64,000 nucleotides of DNA from NCBI GenBank assembly GCA_001897535.1, contig MKTC01000007.1:124001-188000 (forward strand), read 5' to 3'. This DNA comes from Bacteroidetes bacterium 37-13. Lineage in GTDB: Bacteria; Bacteroidota; Bacteroidia; Chitinophagales; LD1. Positions 35,110 through 44,268 of the stretch are shown one piece after another; within the stretch, counting starts at the first letter, position 1; the number at the start of each line of letters is the position of its first letter. The position numbers were made by a program, and so were the translations under genes. A model generated the notes under the pieces. The model was given only the letters and a program-made list of their open reading frames with translations. It had not been told where the DNA came from and made no database searches.

Positions 35110-36132
35110 ATGTCGAATTTTACCGATAGCATTCATTTTTTATCGAAACTTACTTTTAAAAAAGTAGGAAATGCTTGTGGTATTTTTCTTTCTTATTATG
35201 TGAGTAGAATTGTTAGAAAGCCAATTGTTTGGGGCTATCCGATTACTATTTCTATTGAACCAACAACTACTTGTAATTTAGGCTGTCCGGAATGCCCAAG
35301 TGGTTTAAAATCTTTCACGCGCCCAACAGGAAATCTTGAAATAGAAAACTACAAGAAACTAATTGAAGAAATAAGTGATACTACGATTTACGGTTACTTT
35401 TATTTTCAAGGTGAGCCGTTTATGCACCCTAAATTTTTAGATTTAGTGCGCTTTGCTACGAGTAAAAATTTATATTCGGTAACTTCAACTAATGCGCATT
35501 TTTTAACTCAAAGAAAAGCTGAAGAAGTTGTGGAAAGTGGTTTGAGCAGAATTATAGTTTCTATTGATGGAACTACACAAGAAGTGTATGAGCAGTATCG
35601 CAGAGGTGGCAGTTTGGAAAAGGTGATTCAAGGAACAAAAAATTTGGTTGAAGCAAAGAAAAAGTTAAACAGTAAAACACCACACGTTATTCTACAATTT
35701 TTAGTTGTTCGCCCAAACGAACATCAAATTGAAGATGTGAAAGAATTAGGCGCAGCATTAGGTGTGAATGAGGTGAAATTTAAAACTGCACAGATTTATG
35801 ATTACGAAAATGGCAGCGATTTAATTCCTTTAAGCGAAAAATATTCGCGCTATAAAAAGCTGCCAAATGGTAAATATGCCATAAAAAATAAATTACAAAA
35901 TCACTGCTGGAAACTTTGGCACAGTGCCGAAATTACTTGGGACGGGAAAGTGCTGCCTTGTTGCTTTGATAAAGATGCGAAATACAAAATGGGAAACACA
36001 TTTTCCGAATCGTTTAAGCCAATTTGGAAGAATGGCAAATACCAAAATTTTAGGAAGCAAATATTGAAAGGAAGAAACCAAATTGATATTTGCAGAAATT
36101 GTAGTGAAGGATTGAAAGTTTGGGAGAAATAG
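35110..36132 (+). CDS. Radical SAM/SPASM domain protein
   Basis: A 340-residue enzyme. The radical SAM cluster motif is C55-x3-C59-x2-C62 (TTCNLGCPECPSG), and the expected FQGEPFMHP (GxxP-like, residue about 100) and ISIDGT strands follow. A C-terminal SPASM region has HCWKLW, LPCCFD and DICRNC cysteines for additional clusters. SPASM enzymes modify peptides, proteins or sugars; in polysaccharide loci such proteins are commonly associated with glycosyltransferases. No candidate precursor peptide gene is visible nearby. It is the last gene of the asnB-glycosyltransferase group. Confidence 0.9.
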   Translation: MSNFTDSIHFLSKLTFKKVGNACGIFLSYYVSRIVRKPIVWGYPITISIEPTTTCNLGCPECPSGLKSFTRPTGNLEIENYKKLIEEISDTTIYGYFYFQGEPFMHPKFLDLVRFATSKNLYSVTSTNAHFLTQRKAEEVVESGLSRIIVSIDGTTQEVYEQYRRGGSLEKVIQGTKNLVEAKKKLNSKTPHVILQFLVVRPNEHQIEDVKELGAALGVNEVKFKTAQIYDYENGSDLIPLSEKYSRYKKLPNGKYAIKNKLQNHCWKLWHSAEITWDGKVLPCCFDKDAKYKMGNTFSESFKPIWKNGKYQNFRKQILKGRNQIDICRNCSEGLKVWEK

Positions 36133-36137
36133 CGTAG

Positions 36138-37136
36138 CTATATCTTCGATTGTTTTTGCTTTTCATAATTTTCAAAAGCAGCAATTTCCATGGTTTCAGC
36201 ATGGCAGAAAACAACTTTTCCATTATTTATTTTAGTAAACTCCTGAATAAATTGCTTTAGATATTCCTCTTGGGAAAGCATGAAAGTAGTGATTGAGATT
36301 TGTTGTTTTCGAGCTTGTGCGGCAAGAGAAAAACAGTTGCTTGTAATTTTAGTATCAAGTCCAAAACTATTAGTATAGTTTATTCCGTTTACTTTTATGC
36401 AACTTGGTTTGCCATCGGTAATCATAAAAATTTGCTTCTGCGTATGGTGTTGTTTTCGCAATAGGTTCATTGCAAGTTCTATTGCCGCAGAAATGTTTGT
36501 GTGGCTTGCAGTAGCACTAATTTTAGAGATGTCATGTAGCATTATTTTTTTTGCTTCATTACCAAAAGTTACTATCTCTAAAGTATCTTCTTTGTAATTT
36601 TGGTGAATCCATTCAGCCAATGCTAATGCCATATTTTTTGCAGATGTAATTCTGTTTTCATCGCTCAAAATCATACTCTGCGAAACATCAATCAATAGCA
36701 CCGTTGCTACACTTACATGGAATTCTTTTTCGGTAATTACAATATCATTTTCATCAATGCTAAAAGATTTTATACCATGATTTATTTGCGCATTACGCAG
36801 CGTACTGAGCATGGAAATTTGTTGATCGGAATCTCCAAATGTAAATGAGCGTTCACTTCTGTTTATTTCGCCTTTGCTGCCGGTTTTTAATGTTGAGTGG
36901 CTGCCGGTTTTTCCATGCTTAGCTTTTTCAAGCATAGCTTTTAATATTGCTTTTTTTAAATGTTTCTGTTTGAATTTTTGGTCTGAAATATTGTATTCAC
37001 TATTGGGTAGAAATACTTTTTCATTCGTATGGGCTTTAGTATTTTGCACATTTGGAATTGATGTGAGGCACAACTTTTCTTGTTGAAAAAATGAAGTTTC
37101 TTTACCGAGAAATTTCTCAAATTTAATGCTTGCCAT
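36138..37136 (-). CDS. VWA-domain protein, magnesium-chelatase-D-like
   Basis: A 332-residue protein with a disordered, basic N-terminal region (KHLKKAILKAMLEKAKHGK) and a C-terminal von Willebrand A domain. The metal-ion-dependent adhesion site is complete: D150-V-S152-Q-S154, the threonine in SHTNISAAIELA, and the aspartate of ITDGKPS. The sequence follows the type that normally pairs with an AAA+ MoxR or chelatase-like ATPase, where ATPase and VWA proteins remodel a client. No such ATPase is adjacent. The ATG at 37136 (MASIKFEKF) is preferred to one five codons upstream. Confidence 0.85.
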   Translation of the reverse strand: MASIKFEKFLGKETSFFQQEKLCLTSIPNVQNTKAHTNEKVFLPNSEYNISDQKFKQKHLKKAILKAMLEKAKHGKTGSHSTLKTGSKGEINRSERSFTFGDSDQQISMLSTLRNAQINHGIKSFSIDENDIVITEKEFHVSVATVLLIDVSQSMILSDENRITSAKNMALALAEWIHQNYKEDTLEIVTFGNEAKKIMLHDISKISATASHTNISAAIELAMNLLRKQHHTQKQIFMITDGKPSCIKVNGINYTNSFGLDTKITSNCFSLAAQARKQQISITTFMLSQEEYLKQFIQEFTKINNGKVVFCHAETMEIAAFENYEKQKQSKI

Positions 37137-37297
37137 TGCATAAAAATACATTCAAGAATTTCAGATTGGAGTATGGAGTAAGAAATTGATGTTTTATGGC
37201 ATTGTACAAAATAGTAAAACATTTGCCTGCTTTTCTCCGAAACTTTTATGATAATCTTAGTTTATTGAACTTTTACTCAAAATGTTAATATAAGAAT

Positions 37298-37328
37298 TTG
37301 AAAAAATTAGGGCAAAATGCGACTTTTG
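37298..37328 (+). promoter_or_regulatory. Promoter of the DUF3078 gene with inverted repeat
   Basis: TTG (37298-37300), 20-base spacer, GACTTTTG (37321-37328, one mismatch). The box lies in the right arm of an inverted repeat gggcaaaa/ttttgccc (37310-37330), a possible operator. The remaining 215-base divergent spacer is AT-rich with no other feature seen. Confidence 0.4.
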
Positions 37329-37351
37329 CCCACAAGAAAAATATTTAAAGC

Positions 37352-38473
37352 ATGAAGAAACTCTTTACTATTTTAGTATTGGCAATTTCATTAACGGCAT
37401 TTGGTAAAGCCAAAGCGCCATATATCTTAGATGAAAAAGGCAATAAAATTTTAATAAGCAAAGACAGTACTTGGCGTTTTGCAGGATATGTTGGCTTAAG
37501 TGGATCGCAAGCCGCCTATTACCAATGGGTTCCGGGAAATCAATTTGCACTAAGCATAAATTTTAATGCTTTTGGCTATGCAAACTATAAAAAAGGAAAG
37601 TGGAGTTGGAACAATAACTTAGATGCCAAATATGGCGTAGTTGCTTTGGGTCGTTACCGTAGCGTTCCGGATAGAAAATATCCTTTTAAAAAGAGTGATG
37701 ATTTATTGCAATTGAACTCTTTGGCAGGTTACAATGTGGCTAAAAACTTAGATGTGAGTTTGGTTTTCAACTTTAAATCTCAGTTTGGCGCTGGTTATAC
37801 TTACAAATTAGATTCTACAGGAAAAGAATACAGCAAAACACTTTCATCAAAATTTGCAGCACCTGCATTTATGAAAATTGGTCCTGGTATCACCTATAAA
37901 CCAACTGATTATTTTACTTTGTTTTTCTCGCCAATTACGGCTGACTTTACGTTTGTAGATAGAAGCCTTACCAAAATTCCTAATGTGCCACTCGAAGACC
38001 AATGGCAAAGAGTAAATGAAAAAGATTACGGTTTAGAAACGGGGAAATCAGTTTTGGTAAATGCCGGAGCTTATTTGAAGATGAATTTTCAAAAAAATAT
38101 TGTGAAGAATGTGAACTATAAAACTCAGTTGGAATTGTATTACGATTACACTTATCCGAATGCAATTAAAGATTCAACAGGAGTAAGTTTGTATAAAGAA
38201 AGAATTATAGATAATGCTGCATTGCGCAAAGAAGCTCGCCAACAAGTAGATGTGGATTGGCAAAACGATGTAGTGTTTACTGTAAATAAATTTATTAGTG
38301 CCACTTTATTTTGGAGAATAAAATACCGCTGGCGCGAATTAGTTCCGGTTGATGGAAACAAAGACGGTTTCCAAGATACAGTAACAATGCCCGATGGAAC
38401 AAAAACACCTAAGGTGCGCAGAGGCGTGCAAATTGCCGAAGTATTTGGATTGGGATTTTCATATAAATTTTAA
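37352..38473 (+). CDS. DUF3078 outer membrane beta-barrel protein
   Basis: A 373-residue exported protein with a signal peptide (KKLFTILVLAISLTAFG). The family pattern is seen in WRFAGYVGLSGSQAAYYQW, NYKKGKWSWNNNLDAKYG and FTLFFSPITADFTFV, alternating beta strands of a porin-like barrel ending in an aromatic residue (GFSYKF). The function of DUF3078 proteins is unknown; they are typical of Bacteroidota. The following gene begins ten bases after the stop, so they may share a transcript. Confidence 0.83.
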   Translation: MKKLFTILVLAISLTAFGKAKAPYILDEKGNKILISKDSTWRFAGYVGLSGSQAAYYQWVPGNQFALSINFNAFGYANYKKGKWSWNNNLDAKYGVVALGRYRSVPDRKYPFKKSDDLLQLNSLAGYNVAKNLDVSLVFNFKSQFGAGYTYKLDSTGKEYSKTLSSKFAAPAFMKIGPGITYKPTDYFTLFFSPITADFTFVDRSLTKIPNVPLEDQWQRVNEKDYGLETGKSVLVNAGAYLKMNFQKNIVKNVNYKTQLELYYDYTYPNAIKDSTGVSLYKERIIDNAALRKEARQQVDVDWQNDVVFTVNKFISATLFWRIKYRWRELVPVDGNKDGFQDTVTMPDGTKTPKVRRGVQIAEVFGLGFSYKF

Positions 38474-38483
38474 TTTTACAACT

Positions 38484-38933
38484 ATGAGTTTAGAAGAAAA
38501 AATAAATGCAGATTTAAAAACTGCTATGCTTGCAAAAGATGAAGCAAGTGTGAGAGGTTTAAGAGCCATAAAAGCCGCAATCATAACCGCTAAGACTGAA
38601 AAAGGCGCGGGCGGTGTTTTGGCGGAAGACAAAGAAATGAGTTTGCTCCAAAAATTGGTGAAGCAACGCAAAGAAAGTATTGAAATTTTTGAAAAGGAAA
38701 GCCGTGCAGATTTAGCTACAAAAGAGAAAGAAGAAGTAGCTGTGATCGAAAAATATTTGCCTGCAATGTTAAGCGAAGATGAGGTGCGCGCTACCATTCA
38801 AAAAATTATTGCCGAAACTGGAGCAACTTCAGCAAAAGAAATGGGCAAAGTGATGGGCGCAGCCTCAAAAGCATTTGCCAGAAAAGCTGATAATAAAATG
38901 GTTGCCGATATTGTGAAAGCCTTGCTTTCGTAA
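38484..38933 (+). CDS. GatB/YqeY domain-containing protein
   Basis: A 150-residue helical protein starting at the ATG 38484 (MSLEEKINADLKTAML); an in-frame ATG at 38394 is inside the DUF3078 gene and is not used. It matches YqeY: MLAKDEASVRGLRAIKAAI, MSLLQKLVKQRKESIEIFEKESRADL, YLPAMLSEDEV and the C-terminal GKVMGA segment. The family shares its fold with the tail domain of the GatB amidotransferase subunit and may bind tRNA; its cellular role is not settled. Confidence 0.9.
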   Translation: MSLEEKINADLKTAMLAKDEASVRGLRAIKAAIITAKTEKGAGGVLAEDKEMSLLQKLVKQRKESIEIFEKESRADLATKEKEEVAVIEKYLPAMLSEDEVRATIQKIIAETGATSAKEMGKVMGAASKAFARKADNKMVADIVKALLS

Positions 38934-38952
38934 GGAACAAAATTTTATTTTG

Positions 38953-38975
38953 GGTTGTGCAAAAAGTGTGCAACC
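38953..38975 (+). terminator. Weak hairpin after yqeY-like gene
   Basis: ggttgtgca pairs with tgtgcaacc (two wobble pairs). There is no T run, so termination by this hairpin is uncertain. Confidence 0.3.
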
Positions 38976-39049
38976 AAACTATTTCTGATATTATCTATAT
39001 TATAGTTGAATAAAAAATATATTTTGAAATAGCCAACAACGACTATTGC

Positions 39050-42000
39050 ATGACAAAACATTACATATCCATTTGTTTATTATTTTCTGTGTTATTTTCT
39101 TCTGCGCAAAAAGAAGCAAATAATTGGTACTTTGGCGTAAATGCCGGAGTAACGTTTAATAGTGGCACTCCGGTTGCGCTTACCAACGGTGTACTTGTAA
39201 CCAGCGAAGGAAGTGCTGCTTTAAGTGATAAGAACGGCAATCTTTTATTTTATACAGATGGCATTTCTGTTTGGAATAAGAACCATGTTTTAATGCCTGG
39301 AGGCACAGGATTATTGGGCGATCCATCTTCTGCCCAATCAGCAATTATTGTTCCTAAGCCCGGAAGCAAAACATTGTTCTATATATTTACGGTAGCCGCT
39401 GAAGCAAAACCTGGAGGAGTTTGCTGGAGTATGGTAGATATGACTTTGCAGGGCGGACTTGGGGATGTAATTGCTGCTACCAAAAACACACAATTATTTA
39501 CGCCTTCTGCCGAAAAATGTGCCGCAGTAAAACATGCTAATGGTATTGATGTGTGGGTTGTAGCTCATGGACATAATAATAACTCATTCCATGCGTATCT
39601 TGTAGATTGCAATGGTGTGAATCCGCCAGTTACTACTAATATTGGAAATGTGGATCCGTGGCCGGGTTGGGGCGGAATAGCATTCTCTCCTGATGGTACC
39701 AAGTTGGCAAGTTCTATCAATTCAACCGGTTTTGATTTATTTGATTTTAATAATGCTACAGGAGTACTTTCTAATGCAATTTTATTGGGAAATGCGAGCG
39801 CTGCTTATAGTGTCTCTTTCTCACCCAATAGTAAGGTTTTGTATGGATTAAAAATTATTGGTGGAAGTGTAGTGCAGTGGAATTTACAAGCTGGAAGCCC
39901 TGCTGCAATTATTGCTTCTATGACACAGGTTGGAATTGCCGGAGGAACAGGCGCTAATTACAATGGCGGAACACTTCAACTTGGCCCTGATGGAAAGATA
40001 TATTTTCCTCAATTCTATCAGTCGTATTTAGGTGTAATAAATAACCCGGATGTTGTGGGTTTGGGTTGTGGGTTTGCAAATAACGCTGTTAGTTTGGCAG
40101 GAAGAAATGCTGTGCTGGGCCTACCACCTTTTATTCAAAGTTTTTTTGATACAACTTCTGTAATAATATTGGCAGATTCTGTTTGTACAAATAAGCCATT
40201 AAATTTTTCAATTGGTGGAAACGTAGCATACTTAGACTCTGTGAAATGGAATTTTGGCGATCCTGCTTCTGGTTCTCAAAACACCTCAACTTTAATTTCG
40301 CCAAGCCATTCTTTTGCAAGTGCAGGTAACTATTCGATACAATTAGTTCGCTATCATCAATGTGTTGCAGATACTTCTTTTGGTACTGTGAAAGTAATTG
40401 GACCATCTACTGCAACAAATAGTGTGGTGCTGTGCAGAAATTCATCTTATACAAGACCTGCTGGAGGTATTGCAACCGCTGCCGGAACTTATCTTGATAC
40501 TATTCCTGCAAAAAATGGCTGTGATAGTGTGATTACTACGTATATATCATATTCTACCGATACTATTAGTGCCGGGCGAGATACGGCAATTTGTAAAGGC
40601 GATTCCACTCGCTTAAATGGAAGTGGTGGTTTAATTTATACTTGGTCGCCTGCTACCGGATTGAGTAATCCAAATATTGCAAACCCAATTGCGAAGCCAA
40701 CAAACACAACGGTTTACCAACTTGTTTCCCAAATTGAAATTGATAATCTAATTGTGAATGGTGATTTCGAAGCCGGAAATACGGGGTTTAGCACAAGCTA
40801 TAATTATGCCGCACAAAATAACACTCAAAGTCAATATTCTATTGGAACTAATCCATACACATGGAACGCTGGGCATTTAGTTTGTAGCGACCATACCACA
40901 GGTAGTGGAAATATGATGTTTGTAGATGGTTCTCCTATTCCTAATAGAAGTATTTGGTGCCAAACAGTAAATGTAGTGCCTAATACTACTTATGCTTTTA
41001 GTTGCTGGATTTCGAGCAACAATTCTGTAAACCCTGCTATTTTGCAATTTAGCATTAATGGAAATTTGCTTTCTACTCCTTTTAATGCTTCGAGCACAGC
41101 TTGCTATTGGCAGCAATTCTATGCTACTTGGAATTCAGGTGCAAATACTTCTGCCAATATTTGTATTGTGAACCAAAATACTCAAGCAGGTGGTAACGAT
41201 TTTTCGCTTGATGATATAAGTTTCTCGGGCTTGTGTTCTGATACTGATTTTGTAACAGTTACCGTTAATCCCACTTATCTTGATACAATAAAACCATCAA
41301 TTTGTGCCAATAAAAATTATATGTTGCCCGATGGAAGTACAGTAAACACTGCTGGAACTTATACTTCTAATCTTTCTACAATGCATAATTGCGATAGTAT
41401 AATTATTACGAGTTTAACTGTAAATCCGGTATATTCATTTACCACACAACAAAGTATTTGCTCAGGAAACTCATATATTCTTCCCGATGGCAATGTGATA
41501 AGTACTCCTGGAAGTTATACCGTTACACTTCAATCTTCAAAAAGTTGCGACAGTGTGATTACTACGAATTTGAGTGTTACACAAAATACACTTGTTGCAA
41601 GTAATGATACAGCATTTTGTTTGGGCGATTCTACTCAGTTGATTGCAAGCGGAGGAACTTTTGGATATACATGGACTCCTGCAACCGGATTAAGCGCTAC
41701 AAACATTGCTAATCCAGTTGCTAAGCCAATCATTACAACGCAGTATGTAGTTCAATCTGTAGTAAAAGGTGAAAACCTAATTACTAATGGAGATTTTGAA
41801 GCAGGAAATACGGACTTTTCAACTAACTATCTTTATAGTATACCTAATCCAATGGCAGGTCCAGGGCATTACTATGTAGGCACATCAATTACCAATGGTT
41901 GGTTTCCGGGTTGTGCTGACCATACACCAACAGGTGTTGGAAATATGCTTATTGCAGATGGCGCAAATGGAAGTGATGGTGTTGCTCCGGGTAGTTTGGT

Positions 42001-43798
42001 TTGGTGTCAAACAGTAAATGTACAGCCTAATCAAGACTATGCTTTCTCTACTTGGCTTACGAATTTGAATAGTACAGGTTCTACATCTCAACTACAATTT
42101 TTCATAAATGGAACTCAAATTGGCACTACTCAAACAACTCCAATAGGTGTTTGTCAATGGAATCAGTTTTATGTTATATGGAATTCGGGTTTAAACACAT
42201 CAGTAACTATTTGTGTTGCTGAAGCAAGTGGTGCACAACCAGGCAATGATTTTGCTTTAGATGATATTGAATTTAATTTATTGTGTACCGTGCGCGATAC
42301 TGTGAATATTACCGTAAATCAACCTGCAACCACAACTTTAAATCCTGTGATTTGTGCGAACCAAACTTATACTCGCCCGAGTGGTTTAGTAGAAAATTTA
42401 GCAGGAGTTTATATTGATACTTTAGCAACTGTTTACGGTTGCGATAGTGTAATAACTTCTAACTTAACTGTGAATTCTGTTTTTGCAGTTACAGTGTATG
42501 ATACCATTTGTGCTAACCAAACATATACTTTGCCCAAAGGAAATATAGTGAATGCAAGCGGTACTTACATTGATACACTTGCTACTGTTGCAGGTTGCGA
42601 TAGTGTAATTACTACGGAACTTACAGTGAATCAGGTTGATGCTACTACTGTGTTTGATACGATTTGCAGCGGTGCAACTTATACCTTGCCCGATGGCAAT
42701 AATGTGCAAGCAACGGGCATTTATCCGGTTACATTGCCCAACCAGTTTGGTTGCGATAGTGTGGTAACAACTAACTTAACTGTAATTGATGTTGTGCTTA
42801 CTTCACTGCAAACTAACGTGCTTTGTTTTGGAGAAACCACAGGTGCTTTTACTGTTACTGCAAACGGTGGTGTTTCACCATATAGTTACAATTTGTTTAG
42901 TGCAGGAAATTTGTTGAATACCTCAACAACAGGAAGCTTTAATTCTATTGGTGCAGGAAATTACACGATTGTTGCTACCGATAATTTTGGTTGCTTTGAT
43001 TCTATCTCAACTGCCATTACAGAGCCAACTGCGCTAACTGCTGCTTCTACAAGCACAGCAGTAAAATGTTTTGGCGAAAGCAATGGTGAAGTTGTTATTG
43101 CTGCTGCTGGAGGTGTTGCACCATATTCATTTAATTTGAATAATCAGTCTATCAATTTAAGTGGAAACTTTACTGCATTACTTGCTGGTACTTATGCTTA
43201 CACTGTAACTGATACAAACGGCTGTGTATTTTCTTCGAGCCAAACAGTTACTCAGCCTCAAAATATAGTATTGCAAGTAGTGCCAGATTCTGCGTTTATA
43301 GATTTAGGTGCGAGTATTCAATTAAATATTACTTCTAATTACGATCCTGCCACCACTTATTTGTGGACACCAAACATGGGATTGAGTTGCTATAACTGTG
43401 CTAATCCTGTATTCAAAATGAATAACAATATTCAATATGAAATTACGGCTTCAGTAGATATAAACGGCAATATTTGCAAAGCACAAACCTCACTTCCAAT
43501 AGTAGTAATTCCTAATTACAATATTTATATTCCAAACTTGTTTACGCCAAATGGTGATGGTATAAATGACTTTTTTAGTGTGATGGGAAATTTGCAAGGT
43601 ATTAAGCTAATAGAGATTAAAATTTTCAATCGTTGGGGCGAAAAAGTATATCAAGGAAATGATATTCATTTTGCGTGGGACGGCACATTTAATGGTGAGC
43701 CGCTTGAGCCGGGCGTGTTTACTTACACCATGCGTGCGGTGTTTGTTGATAATCACGTAGAGAAACTGTTTAAGGGCAGTTTTACAATGCTGAAATAG
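39050..43798 (+). CDS. Large repeat-rich T9SS type B surface protein
   Basis: A 1582-residue secreted protein. In order: signal peptide; a beta-propeller-like N-terminus (NNWYFGVNAGVTFNSG, FYTDGISVWN); a PKD-like domain (VKWNFGDPASGS, HSFASAGNYSIQLV) near residue 400; six 45-50-residue repeats of the type ICANxTYTLPxG...GCDSVITTxLTVN; two jelly-roll modules starting NLIxNGDFEAGNT; Ig-like units with YTWSPATGLS; two SprB repeats (VLCFGETTGAFTVTANGGVSPYSY and its partner); and a type B sorting domain (NLFTPNGDGINDFF, IFNRWGEKVYQG). This is a cell-surface adhesin-like architecture. No PorP/SprF gene adjoins; the one at 27461 or another elsewhere would have to serve. Confidence 0.9.
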   Translation: MTKHYISICLLFSVLFSSAQKEANNWYFGVNAGVTFNSGTPVALTNGVLVTSEGSAALSDKNGNLLFYTDGISVWNKNHVLMPGGTGLLGDPSSAQSAIIVPKPGSKTLFYIFTVAAEAKPGGVCWSMVDMTLQGGLGDVIAATKNTQLFTPSAEKCAAVKHANGIDVWVVAHGHNNNSFHAYLVDCNGVNPPVTTNIGNVDPWPGWGGIAFSPDGTKLASSINSTGFDLFDFNNATGVLSNAILLGNASAAYSVSFSPNSKVLYGLKIIGGSVVQWNLQAGSPAAIIASMTQVGIAGGTGANYNGGTLQLGPDGKIYFPQFYQSYLGVINNPDVVGLGCGFANNAVSLAGRNAVLGLPPFIQSFFDTTSVIILADSVCTNKPLNFSIGGNVAYLDSVKWNFGDPASGSQNTSTLISPSHSFASAGNYSIQLVRYHQCVADTSFGTVKVIGPSTATNSVVLCRNSSYTRPAGGIATAAGTYLDTIPAKNGCDSVITTYISYSTDTISAGRDTAICKGDSTRLNGSGGLIYTWSPATGLSNPNIANPIAKPTNTTVYQLVSQIEIDNLIVNGDFEAGNTGFSTSYNYAAQNNTQSQYSIGTNPYTWNAGHLVCSDHTTGSGNMMFVDGSPIPNRSIWCQTVNVVPNTTYAFSCWISSNNSVNPAILQFSINGNLLSTPFNASSTACYWQQFYATWNSGANTSANICIVNQNTQAGGNDFSLDDISFSGLCSDTDFVTVTVNPTYLDTIKPSICANKNYMLPDGSTVNTAGTYTSNLSTMHNCDSIIITSLTVNPVYSFTTQQSICSGNSYILPDGNVISTPGSYTVTLQSSKSCDSVITTNLSVTQNTLVASNDTAFCLGDSTQLIASGGTFGYTWTPATGLSATNIANPVAKPIITTQYVVQSVVKGENLITNGDFEAGNTDFSTNYLYSIPNPMAGPGHYYVGTSITNGWFPGCADHTPTGVGNMLIADGANGSDGVAPGSLVWCQTVNVQPNQDYAFSTWLTNLNSTGSTSQLQFFINGTQIGTTQTTPIGVCQWNQFYVIWNSGLNTSVTICVAEASGAQPGNDFALDDIEFNLLCTVRDTVNITVNQPATTTLNPVICANQTYTRPSGLVENLAGVYIDTLATVYGCDSVITSNLTVNSVFAVTVYDTICANQTYTLPKGNIVNASGTYIDTLATVAGCDSVITTELTVNQVDATTVFDTICSGATYTLPDGNNVQATGIYPVTLPNQFGCDSVVTTNLTVIDVVLTSLQTNVLCFGETTGAFTVTANGGVSPYSYNLFSAGNLLNTSTTGSFNSIGAGNYTIVATDNFGCFDSISTAITEPTALTAASTSTAVKCFGESNGEVVIAAAGGVAPYSFNLNNQSINLSGNFTALLAGTYAYTVTDTNGCVFSSSQTVTQPQNIVLQVVPDSAFIDLGASIQLNITSNYDPATTYLWTPNMGLSCYNCANPVFKMNNNIQYEITASVDINGNICKAQTSLPIVVIPNYNIYIPNLFTPNGDGINDFFSVMGNLQGIKLIEIKIFNRWGEKVYQGNDIHFAWDGTFNGEPLEPGVFTYTMRAVFVDNHVEKLFKGSFTMLK
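40750..42289 (+). repeat. Duplicated jelly-roll modules in the large surface protein
   Basis: Two modules of about 165 residues (about 40750-41239 and 41775-42289) share NGDFEAGNT, the WCQTVNV strand, the QFxINGxxxxT strand and NDFxLDDIxF endings. Both are followed by similar GCDSV repeats, so a larger block seems to have been duplicated. Confidence 0.7.
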
Positions 43799-43809
43799 TG
43801 GCTGATTAC

Positions 43810-44268
43810 TTATCTAAATTGCTTTTTCAATCGGTCTAAAGAGCGCTTGGCATCGCGGTCTTTAATAGTGTTTCGCTTGTCGAAAGTTTTCTTTCCTCTA
43901 CCTAGTGCAACTTTAATTTTAAAGAAGCCACGTTCGCTCATAAATAATTCAACAGGAACTACGGTTAATCCTTTCTCACGAATTTTTGCATCAATTTTTT
44001 TGAGCTCTTTTTTGGTAAGTAAAAGCTTGCGCAAGCGTGTTGGTTCATGATTGTTTAAGTTGCCATGAGAGTATTCCGGTATGTGTAAATTCTTTAACCA
44101 AAGTTCTCCGCTTTTCATTAGGCAGTAAGCGTCATTAAAGCTTCCGCCACCGTTTCGTAAACTCTTGGTTTCAGTACCAAGAAGCATAATTCCGGCTTCA
44201 AATATTTCTAATAGTTCAAACCCAAATTTTGCATCGCGGTTCAGTATTTTAATTTCTGTTTTTTTCAT
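43810..44268 (-). CDS. smpB: SsrA-binding protein SmpB
   Basis: A 152-residue partner of tmRNA in trans-translation. It has the family's N-terminal strand ILNRDAKFGFELLEIFEAGIML, the motif GTETKSLRNGGGSFNDAYC, HIPEYSHGN, and the basic C-terminal tail (GKKTFDKRNTIKDRDAKRSLDRLKKQF) that occupies the decoding site. Its start overlaps the thioesterase gene by four bases. With arfB, the window holds two ribosome-rescue factors. Confidence 0.96.
   Translation of the reverse strand: MKKTEIKILNRDAKFGFELLEIFEAGIMLLGTETKSLRNGGGSFNDAYCLMKSGELWLKNLHIPEYSHGNLNNHEPTRLRKLLLTKKELKKIDAKIREKGLTVVPVELFMSERGFFKIKVALGRGKKTFDKRNTIKDRDAKRSLDRLKKQFR

Noticed and set aside
31989-36132. Asparagine synthase plus radical SAM as a lasso-peptide or other RiPP cluster
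   Set aside because: No precursor peptide, leader peptidase or recognition-element gene is visible, and a glycosyltransferase joins the operon.
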